From Acetoanaerobium pronyense (lineage in GTDB: Bacteria > Bacillota > Clostridia > Peptostreptococcales > Filifactoraceae): 38,856 bases of DNA. Location: the NCBI RefSeq assembly GCF_017874355.1, contig NZ_JAGGLI010000029.1, positions 1-38,856 on the forward strand, written 5' to 3'. Positions within the stretch are counted from its first letter, which is position 1; each line of letters begins with the position of its first letter. Made by a program: the position numbers and the translations under genes. The notes beneath the pieces were generated by a model. The model was given only the letters and a program-made list of their open reading frames with translations, was not told the origin of the DNA and did not search any database. Below are positions 32,604 to 38,856 of the stretch, in pieces.

Positions 32604-34520
32604 ATGAATATATTATCTACAGAAAGTCTATCAAAGGCTTATAGCGAAAAGGATTTATTTAAAGAAATAAAATTTGGTATAGAGGATGCAGACAAAATCG
32701 GACTAATAGGCATCAACGGTACTGGAAAATCAACATTACTTAAAATAATTGCAGGACTTGAGCAGTCTGATTCAGGAGAGATAATAAAATCATCTGGGAT
32801 TAACATAGAATATCTTCCACAAAATCCTGACTTTGACCACGAGTCAAAAGTGATAGAGCAGGTATTTAGAGGAAGCTCTCCCCTTATGGTCTTACTTAGA
32901 GAGTACGAAGAGGTAGTAGAAAAGCTTCAAAAAAATCCAGATGATAAAGCTCTTCAAGAAAAACTAATATCCCTTAATCCAAAGATGGATTCTATGGATG
33001 CATGGCACCTTGAAAGAGAAGCAAAGGCAGTCCTTACAAAGCTTGGAATATATGATTTTGAGGAAAAAATAGGGAACCTCTCAGGAGGTCAAAGAAAAAG
33101 AGTTTCAATGGCAGGGGCCCTCATAAGACCGTCGGACCTACTGATACTAGACGAGCCAACAAACCATATAGACAACGAGACCATAGAGTTTTTAGAAGAA
33201 TATCTAAAGACTAGAAAAGGTGCTCTACTTATGGTTACCCATGACAGATATTTTCTAGATAGGGTAGTAAACAAGATATGGGAGATAGAAAAAGGAAAGC
33301 TATATTCCTATCAAGGCTCATATACCAAGTTTCTTGAGCTTAAAGAGCAGAGGGAGCAAGATGAAAGGAAGATTCAAGACAAGAAAGAAAGTCTATACAA
33401 GAGCGAGCTTGCATGGATTAGAAAAGGTGTAGAAGCAAGAAGGACCAAGCAAAAGGCAAGAAAAGAAAGGTTTAAAGACCTAGAGCAAGAGGTCCAAAAA
33501 TCCTCAGAAGAAAAAATGGATATATCAGTTGCAGGAAGAAGATTGGGAAAGAAAATAATAGAGATAGATTCTATATCAAAGACCTTTGACTCAAAGACAG
33601 TGATAAATGACTTTACCTATACGGTACTTAGAGATGATAGGATAGGAATAGTAGGAAAAAATGGAGAAGGTAAATCCACCCTACTAAACGCAATCACAAA
33701 AACTATAGAACTAGATAGGGGAATGGTAGACATTGGAGAAAGTATCAAGATAGGCTACTACTCCCAAGAAAACCTAGATATGAATCCAAATCTAAGGGTG
33801 ATAGAATATATCAAAGAAAAGGCTGAATATATATCAACTGGAGATGGTACTAAAATAACTGCAAGTCAGATGCTAGAAAGGTTTATGTTTAGTTCAGATA
33901 TGCAGTACTCATATATATCAAAACTTTCAGGAGGAGAAAGGAGAAGACTATACCTTCTTTCTGTACTTATGGAATCACCAAATGTACTCCTTCTTGATGA
34001 GCCTACAAATGACCTTGACATACAGACTCTTGCTATCCTTGAAGACTATATAGAGGAGTTTCCAGGGCCTGTGATTACAGTATCCCATGACAGATATTTT
34101 CTTGATAAGACCTGCGATAAGATATTTGCCTATGAAGGAGATGGGAGGATAGAGATATATCATGGTGACTACAGTGATTACGCAGCCAAAAGAAACCTAA
34201 ACCAGAAAAAAGAATATGCAGAGGAAAAAGAAAGTAAATCCTCAAAGGAAAAAAAAGAAGTAAAATCTCAGGAAAAACCTCAAAAGAAGACTAAATTTAG
34301 CTACAAAGAACAAAAAGAATACGAAGAGATAGACGAAAAAATCGAAAAAACAGAAGCCAAACTAAGTGAAGTAAAGAAAGAAATTGAAAAAAGCGGAAGT
34401 GACTTCATAAAATTAAATAACCTATTAAAGGAAGAAGAAGAGTTAAGTAAAGACCTAGAGCATCTTATGGAAAGATGGGCTTACCTTACAGAGATGGCAG
34501 AGGAGATGGGACTGATTTAA
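32604..34520 (+). CDS. ABC-F ATPase, Uup/YfmR-like
   Basis: A 638-residue cytoplasmic ABC-F protein with two nucleotide-binding domains and no membrane segments. First domain: Walker A GINGTGKST (36-44), signature NLSGGQRKR, Walker B LLILDEPTNHID. Second domain: GKNGEGKST, KLSGGERRR, VLLLDEPTNDLD. Between them is the charged P-site tRNA interaction linker (KSELAWIRKGVEARRTKQKA). A C-terminal Lys/Glu-rich coiled coil (about 555-638) points to the Uup/YfmR branch, which helps ribosomes through difficult sequences. No good ribosome binding site precedes the ATG. The adjacent TnpB element may have replaced the original 5' region. Confidence 0.92.
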   Translation: MNILSTESLSKAYSEKDLFKEIKFGIEDADKIGLIGINGTGKSTLLKIIAGLEQSDSGEIIKSSGINIEYLPQNPDFDHESKVIEQVFRGSSPLMVLLREYEEVVEKLQKNPDDKALQEKLISLNPKMDSMDAWHLEREAKAVLTKLGIYDFEEKIGNLSGGQRKRVSMAGALIRPSDLLILDEPTNHIDNETIEFLEEYLKTRKGALLMVTHDRYFLDRVVNKIWEIEKGKLYSYQGSYTKFLELKEQREQDERKIQDKKESLYKSELAWIRKGVEARRTKQKARKERFKDLEQEVQKSSEEKMDISVAGRRLGKKIIEIDSISKTFDSKTVINDFTYTVLRDDRIGIVGKNGEGKSTLLNAITKTIELDRGMVDIGESIKIGYYSQENLDMNPNLRVIEYIKEKAEYISTGDGTKITASQMLERFMFSSDMQYSYISKLSGGERRRLYLLSVLMESPNVLLLDEPTNDLDIQTLAILEDYIEEFPGPVITVSHDRYFLDKTCDKIFAYEGDGRIEIYHGDYSDYAAKRNLNQKKEYAEEKESKSSKEKKEVKSQEKPQKKTKFSYKEQKEYEEIDEKIEKTEAKLSEVKKEIEKSGSDFIKLNNLLKEEEELSKDLEHLMERWAYLTEMAEEMGLI

Positions 34521-34557
34521 AAAATCATTTGATACAAATTAAAAGGGGGGAGTAATT

Positions 34558-35313
34558 TTGTATAGAATCGATTTAAATAGTGACCTTGGAGAAAGCTTTG
34601 GAAGATATACACTAGGAAATGATGAGAGACTAATCCCTCTTATCACTTCCTGCAACATAGCTTGTGGATTTCATGGAGGAGATCCAATTGTTATGGAAAA
34701 GACAGTAAAAATAGCGATTGAAAATGACGTTCAAATTGGAGCTCACGTGAGCTACCCAGATCTTCAAGGATTTGGAAGAAGAAAGATAGATATGACTGAA
34801 GAAGAAATAAAAGCTCTAGTAAAGTACCAAATTGGAGCACTTTGGGGATTTGTACATTCATTAGGAGGAAAACTAAACCACGTAAAACCCCATGGAGCCT
34901 TGTATAATGTGGCGGCTAAGGATATGAATACTGCTAGAGCAATATGTAAAGCTATTAAAGAAATAGACGACAATATAACACTCCTTGGACTTTCGGGAAG
35001 TCTTATGAAAGATGCAGCAGAGGAAGCAGGGATACATTTTAAAAGTGAAGTGTTTGCAGATAGAGCATACAATAATGATGGAAGCCTTGTAGATAGGAAG
35101 ATAAAGGGCTCAGTAATTCACGATATGAACCTTATATCAGATAGAGTAGTAAGGATGATTAAAGAAAACAAGGTGATATCTATAGACTCAAAAGATATAG
35201 ACGTCTACCCAGACTCCATATGCATTCATGGAGATACAGAAGGAGCAGAAGAATTTGCACTAAGTATCAGAGAGGCACTTGAAAAAGAGGGGATAGAAAT
35301 AAAACCATTTTAA
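34558..35313 (+). CDS. pxpA: 5-oxoprolinase subunit A (LamB/YcsF family)
   Basis: A 251-residue protein and the first gene of the pxpABC operon. PxpABC cleaves 5-oxo-L-proline to glutamate using ATP. The family start RIDLNSDLGESFGRYTLGND, then SCNIACGFHGGDP, GAHVSYPDLQGFGRR, HVKPHGALYN and SICIHGDTEGA are all present. TTG start with AAAGGGGGGAG. pxpB starts 16 bases after the stop. Confidence 0.95.
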   Translation: MYRIDLNSDLGESFGRYTLGNDERLIPLITSCNIACGFHGGDPIVMEKTVKIAIENDVQIGAHVSYPDLQGFGRRKIDMTEEEIKALVKYQIGALWGFVHSLGGKLNHVKPHGALYNVAAKDMNTARAICKAIKEIDDNITLLGLSGSLMKDAAEEAGIHFKSEVFADRAYNNDGSLVDRKIKGSVIHDMNLISDRVVRMIKENKVISIDSKDIDVYPDSICIHGDTEGAEEFALSIREALEKEGIEIKPF

Positions 35314-35328
35314 TTAAGGGGGAGAAGT

Positions 35329-36048
35329 ATGGGGGAAAATATTAATGAAAAATTTCCAAAGATAAAGCCCTATTCAGATAGTGGCTTGCTTGTAGAATTT
35401 GAAAATACTATATCAATGGAGGTCAACTCCAAGGTTGTAGCCCTTTATGAAACTATTAAAAACCTAAATTTTAATGAAGTAATAGAGATGATACCTACCT
35501 ATAGATCCCTTGGAATACTCTATGATTCAAAGAAAATAAACTATGAAGATTTTAAGGAAAAAATTCAGAATATTGCAAATGAAATAGTTCCTAAAGAAAA
35601 CGCAGAAAAAACGGTAATAAAAATACCTGTACTTTACTCAGATGAATACGGCATAGACCTTGATACTGTAGCTTCAAATGCAAAACTTACTAAAGAAGAA
35701 GTAATAAGCATTCACACGTCTACAGATTACTATATCTACATGATGGGATTCATGCCTGGGTTTGCATACCTTGGAGGGCTTGATGAGAGGATTCATACTC
35801 CAAGGCTAGAAAAACCAAGGACAAAAATCCATGCAGGCTCTGTTGGGATAGCTGATTCTCAAACAGGGATATATCCCCTTGAAAGCCCTGGAGGTTGGCA
35901 GATAATAGGGAGGACTCCCCTAAAGCTTTATGACAAAGACTCAAAAGACCCAATACTTTTAAAAGCAGGAACATATATTAGATTCATCCCTATAGATAAA
36001 GAAGAATATGAAAAGATAGAAAAGGAGAATAATATATGGGAGCTATAA
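35329..36048 (+). CDS. pxpB: 5-oxoprolinase subunit B (KipI-like)
   Basis: A 239-residue protein of the KipI/PxpB family: SDSGLLVEF near the N-terminus, the YRSLGILYD segment, GFMPGFAYLGGLDERIHTPR at about 145-165, and HAGSVGIADSQTGIYPLESP after it. B. subtilis KipI also inhibits the sporulation kinase KinA, but here the pxpA partner argues for the enzyme role. It overlaps pxpC by 13 bases. Confidence 0.95.
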   Translation: MGENINEKFPKIKPYSDSGLLVEFENTISMEVNSKVVALYETIKNLNFNEVIEMIPTYRSLGILYDSKKINYEDFKEKIQNIANEIVPKENAEKTVIKIPVLYSDEYGIDLDTVASNAKLTKEEVISIHTSTDYYIYMMGFMPGFAYLGGLDERIHTPRLEKPRTKIHAGSVGIADSQTGIYPLESPGGWQIIGRTPLKLYDKDSKDPILLKAGTYIRFIPIDKEEYEKIEKENNIWEL

Positions 36049-37064
36049 GGATAATTAAGGGAGGGCTTTTTACAACTGTTCAAGACCTTGGAAGATATGG
36101 CTATCAGTCCCTTGGAGTCACCCAATCTGGAAGTATGGATAGCTATAGCCACAAGCTTGCAAATATACTAGTAGGTAACGATATAGGTGATGCACTCCTT
36201 GAATTTACATTTATCGGACCAGAGATAGAGATACTTGAGGATATGGCAATAGCAGTTACTGGTGGAGATTTGAAGATAGAGATTAATTCATCTCAAAGAC
36301 CTATGTATGAAACTCTTTATGTAGTAAAAGGGGATATAGTAAGATTTTCTCCAGTGGAAAATGGAAGCAGATGCTATATAGCATTTTCAGTGGGAACCGA
36401 TGTAGATATGGTGATGAATAGCAGAGCAACCCATACAAAAACCTCAGTAGGTGGATACATGGGACGAAAGCTTGCAGATGGAGATATATTAAATATACTA
36501 AAAACTGGAGAAATGCCTCCAAAGAGGATAATTCCATTAAGCCTAAGAAAAAACTATGCAGGGGACAAAACTGTTAGAGTAATACTTGGTCCTCAGGATG
36601 ATATGTTTACAGAAAAAGCTATAGAAACCTTTTTAAATAGCACATATACGGTAGCTGATGAAATGGACAGAATGGGAATCAGACTAGAAGGAGAAGAGAT
36701 AGAGCATATATCAAAAGCAGATATCATATCAGACCCTATTTTTATGGGTGCCATACAAATCCCTGGCCACAAAAATCCAATAGTGATGATGGCAGACAGG
36801 CAAACCACAGGAGGCTATCCAAAGATAGGAACAGTGATTACAGCAGACCTTCCTCTAATGGCGCAGCTACGTCCAAAAGACAGCGTTAGATTTAAAGCTA
36901 TTACAGTATTAGAGGCCCAAAAGTTACTTAGAGAAGAAAATATACTTATTGAAAAACTAAAGGAACTGTCAGTTGTGAAGGTAAAGAATAAGAAAACATA
37001 TAGCATTAATGTAAATAATAAGAATTATATTGTGGGTGTAGAGGAGATAGACTACTCTTTGTAA
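36036..37064 (+). CDS. pxpC: 5-oxoprolinase subunit C (KipA-like)
   Basis: A 342-residue carboxylase-like (AHS2) subunit: GLFTTVQDLGRYGYQSLGV, QSGSMDSYSHKLANILVGN, SRATHTKTSVGGYMGRKL, LGPQDDMFT, SRADIISDPI-type segment (KADIISDPIFMGAIQIP) and DRQTTGGYPKIGTVI. It starts inside pxpB. No clear terminator follows. Confidence 0.95.
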   Translation: MGAIRIIKGGLFTTVQDLGRYGYQSLGVTQSGSMDSYSHKLANILVGNDIGDALLEFTFIGPEIEILEDMAIAVTGGDLKIEINSSQRPMYETLYVVKGDIVRFSPVENGSRCYIAFSVGTDVDMVMNSRATHTKTSVGGYMGRKLADGDILNILKTGEMPPKRIIPLSLRKNYAGDKTVRVILGPQDDMFTEKAIETFLNSTYTVADEMDRMGIRLEGEEIEHISKADIISDPIFMGAIQIPGHKNPIVMMADRQTTGGYPKIGTVITADLPLMAQLRPKDSVRFKAITVLEAQKLLREENILIEKLKELSVVKVKNKKTYSINVNNKNYIVGVEEIDYSL

Positions 37065-37181
37065 TTTTGTTGGAAAATATTTTGATTAACCTAGGGTATA
37101 CTTAAGAAGGTATGGGACTTAAAATGAAAGAGATATTGTAAACCAACCTACAGCTAATCTAAAAATACAGGGGGAATATAA

Positions 37182-37487
37182 TTGAAATCTAAAATCTTTA
37201 TAATCATCATTATAATTAACATTACTTTCCTTTTAATAAGCTTTGCTGAACTCAATTCACTTTATAAAGATGTGACGGTTTTTTTAAAAGCCCATGACTT
37301 GATATTACAAGAAAAAGGTGGAGAATTTGTAAGCGAGATAGTCCCTTTAGGAGTTAATATTATACAAGTCTCAAGCGATAATAGTGATGTCATTAATGTA
37401 TTTCCATTAAGAACATACACACCTATAATAATTTTATTACAAACGGTATTTAATTTAATGGCAATAATTTATATAAGGAAAAGGTAG
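37182..37487 (+). CDS. Small membrane protein, unknown function
   Basis: A 101-residue protein with TTG start and a strong CAGGGGGAA site. An N-terminal hydrophobic helix rich in Ile (about 4-20) and a second one near the C-terminus (about 78-96, ending IYIRKR) bracket an outside-facing segment (about 23-76, SLYKDVTVFLKAHDLILQEK and following). I recognise no family. Confidence 0.6.
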   Translation: MKSKIFIIIIIINITFLLISFAELNSLYKDVTVFLKAHDLILQEKGGEFVSEIVPLGVNIIQVSSDNSDVINVFPLRTYTPIIILLQTVFNLMAIIYIRKR

Positions 37488-37522
37488 TGTGTATGCACTA
37501 CCTTAAATTTACAGTATTTAAG

Positions 37523-37714
37523 CTAATTTTTTATTTTCTTCAAAATTTTGGGTACAACTTTAAAAATTGTTAGCATAAAAAGAATAGGTAGAAATATAAA
37601 ATCTCCAATTGTAGTGAAATTATTTTTTTCGTCAGGGGGATTGTCTCTAAGGCTTGCATTAATAATATTTCTATCTATAAATTTCTTTACATACTTTGGA
37701 AGTTCGTTTGCCAT
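37523..37714 (-). CDS. Small single-helix membrane protein, unknown function
   Basis: A 63-residue protein on the minus strand. The start is well supported by AAAAGGAGGATATC directly before the ATG. It has a polar N-terminus (ANELPKYVKKFIDRNIIN) and one hydrophobic segment (about 37-55) ending in a basic KILKKIKN. An overlapping plus-strand frame has no ribosome binding site and is rejected. No family recognised. Confidence 0.6.
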   Translation of the reverse strand: MANELPKYVKKFIDRNIINASLRDNPPDEKNNFTTIGDFIFLPILFMLTIFKVVPKILKKIKN

Positions 37715-37770
37715 GATATCCTCCTTTTAATCTTGTTTATATAAGCACTTTTAAATTGGGGCAACTTTGG

Positions 37771-37806
37771 AATACCCCTTATGAATGCATATTCAAAGGG
37801 GTATTT
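37771..37806. repeat. Long inverted repeat between two small minus-strand genes
   Basis: AATACCCCTT (37771-37780) pairs with AAGGGGTATT (37796-37805), with an inner TGAAT/ATTCA stem around GCAT. Neither side has a proper T run, so it may be a structured mRNA end or operator and not a classical terminator. Confidence 0.55.
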
Positions 37807-37837
37807 GAGTAACTTGTATGTAGAATCTAGGGATATC

Positions 37838-37975
37838 TTAATTTATACTCGATCCATTTCTAAATTCACCTTCATATTTTATTTCTCCATTGTCATGATA
37901 TATTATTTCTTTACTACTACATCCAACGAAGCTAAGTGATAATAGAATTAAAATAAATAATGAGTATTTTTTCAT
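37838..37975 (-). CDS. Very short lipoprotein with a single MORN_2-like motif, perhaps truncated
   Basis: A 45-residue protein encoded on the minus strand with TAAGGGGGA before the ATG. A signal peptide with a lipobox ends at Cys19 (LSFVGC), so it should be lipid-anchored. The mature part has one motif, IIYHDNGEIKYEGEFRNG, that looks like a single MORN_2/YwqK-type repeat. Family members normally have several repeats, so the gene may be a truncated remnant. Confidence 0.55.
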   Translation of the reverse strand: MKKYSLFILILLSLSFVGCSSKEIIYHDNGEIKYEGEFRNGSSIN

Positions 37976-38213
37976 AATATCCCCCTTATATAATGTATTC
38001 TATATTCTCTAAGGAGCTTCCTTCTTTGTTACAACATTGTAAACTATTTCTGTTTAAGGTAAATGTATACTTTAATAAGGGATAGAAGTTTTATTAATAA
38101 AATAATTTATATTAGAGGGGTTTAATGGATTTTAAAAATAAAAGTTATAAGGTATATACAATTTTTCTAGTAGGATGTGGGAAGAAAATCAAAGTAAGAA
38201 GGGGGAGCTTTAA

Positions 38214-38393
38214 TTGAGTATAAAACAAATTCAATTGTTACTCTGTATTGGAATATTTATAAATATAACACTTTCTGTGTTAAAATTAAAAAATCCATTT
38301 GAAAAATTTGCAGGAGTAGGCGATATAGGTATATTTCTTTTTGCTGCATATTTAATTATTTCATTTTTTGTATATAAAAAAAGTAAAAGTTAA
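38214..38393 (+). CDS. Small two-helix membrane protein, unknown function
   Basis: A 59-residue protein with TTG start and AAGGGGGAG seven bases before it. Two hydrophobic segments (about 6-21 and 36-53) are separated by a short polar loop (KLKNPFEKFAGVGD), and the tail is basic (YKKSKS). No family recognised; its position and size resemble its neighbour at 38438. Confidence 0.55.
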   Translation: MSIKQIQLLLCIGIFINITLSVLKLKNPFEKFAGVGDIGIFLFAAYLIISFFVYKKSKS

Positions 38394-38437
38394 CTATAGT
38401 TCAAATATAAAAGAATTGAATTAGAAAGGAATTTTTT

Positions 38438-38692
38438 ATGAATATACAAAAGAAAAAGAATATTATAAAAGATAAGTATTTTTTTATAGCTATATTATTC
38501 TATATAATGGCTTTTTTAAGCCTTTATTTTTTAGAAGGCTATAGCAACGAATATTATATTTTTAATGAAAATCTAGAGTTGATAAGGGGAAATAAAATTA
38601 AATTATCCGTATTAATCATAACTTTTTTATTTTTTAATTTGGGAGGAGTATTTTTTACTATTAAGTTGTATACAAAAAGAATAGATGATTAA
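38438..38692 (+). CDS. Small two-helix membrane protein, unknown function
   Basis: An 84-residue protein with GAAAGGAA before the ATG. It has a basic N-terminus (QKKKNIIKDKY), a first helix (about 15-31), a polar loop (about 32-54, SNEYYIFNENLELIRGN), a second helix (about 56-76) and a basic tail. It probably shares a transcript with the gene at 38214. No family recognised. Confidence 0.6.
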   Translation: MNIQKKKNIIKDKYFFIAILFYIMAFLSLYFLEGYSNEYYIFNENLELIRGNKIKLSVLIITFLFFNLGGVFFTIKLYTKRIDD

Positions 38693-38763
38693 TTAGAAAA
38701 ATTTAAAAAATCTTATAATGAGCCTGAATTATTCATACACTTCTTTTAAAATCTTTAAAAGCA

Positions 38764-38813
38764 TTTAAGCGTAAGCTTTACAAAGGCGTAGCCTTTTACA
38801 CCTATTAGGTGAA
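38764..38813. repeat. Three short hairpins in a row near the right edge
   Basis: AAGC/GCTT with GTAA loop, AAAGGC/GCCTTT with GTA loop, and CACCT/AGGTG with ATT loop follow one another within 50 bases. No gene is seen from 38693 to the end. The block may be a terminator-like region or a dispersed palindromic repeat. Confidence 0.45.
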
Positions 38814-38856
38814 AATACAAAAAAATAGAAAAGGACTCAATTTCGTGTTAAAGTTT

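Noticed and set aside
37548-37730. Plus-strand frame of 60 codons opposite the gene at 37523-37714
   Set aside because: No ribosome binding site; the minus-strand frame has a near-perfect one.
38125-38217. A 30-codon plus-strand frame ahead of the gene at 38214
   Set aside because: It has a GGGG-rich stretch near its ATG but no clear domain or hydrophobic pattern, and it may be only the leader of the next gene.

Overview
The window looks like chromosome from a low-GC, anaerobic, amino-acid-fermenting Clostridia-type Firmicute. Evidence: AT-rich DNA, strong AGGAGG-type ribosome binding sites with many TTG/GTG starts, Clostridia-like small families (DUF3870, LapA, SigV/RsiV), a CoA-transferase/BKACE amino acid catabolic operon, and B12-type radical SAM genes. 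The genus cannot be named from sequence alone.

Layout. 1-2070: the end of an rRNA operon (5S cut by the left edge), 20 tRNA genes and a second 5S gene embedded in the array. 2157-3006: a terminator, then a cobalamin riboswitch with its own terminator ahead of a TrmO/TsaA-like gene. 3129-9638: shikimate pathway genes aroB-aroA and aroC-aroE, separated by a stress-type cassette (DUF1328 membrane peptide on the minus strand, an SDR oxidoreductase and a glycine-zipper YflT-like protein). 9656-11125: an ECF sigma factor with an RsiV-like (DUF3298) anti-sigma factor and a likely autoregulated ECF promoter. 11247-12177: LapA-like and DUF3870 proteins.

12385-17322: a five-gene operon of CoA-transferase A and B, a DAACS-family amino acid symporter, a class III aminotransferase and a beta-keto acid cleavage enzyme. 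It reads as uptake, transamination, cleavage with acetyl-CoA, and CoA transfer. Binding-site residues in two members suggest an unassigned substrate, perhaps a neutral beta-amino acid. 17548-19648: two overlapping GNAT-like acyltransferase genes. 19638-21641: a chemoreceptor on the minus strand whose dCache domain has the amino-acid-binding motif.

21920-28273: four B12-binding-type radical SAM genes with one SAM methyltransferase, three of the four being paralogues of each other. I recognise no known product for this cluster, and it is the best candidate for an undescribed biosynthetic system. 28434-30790: tandem universal stress proteins and an unusual fusion of a PLP (threonine-synthase-like) domain to a GNAT domain.

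31166-about 32560: an IS607-type element with an intact TnpB, a residual N-terminal stub of TnpA and a structured 3' region resembling an omega RNA. 32604-37064: an ABC-F (Uup/YfmR-like) ATPase and pxpABC (5-oxoprolinase). The right end (37182-38856) holds several very small membrane or lipoprotein genes without recognisable function.
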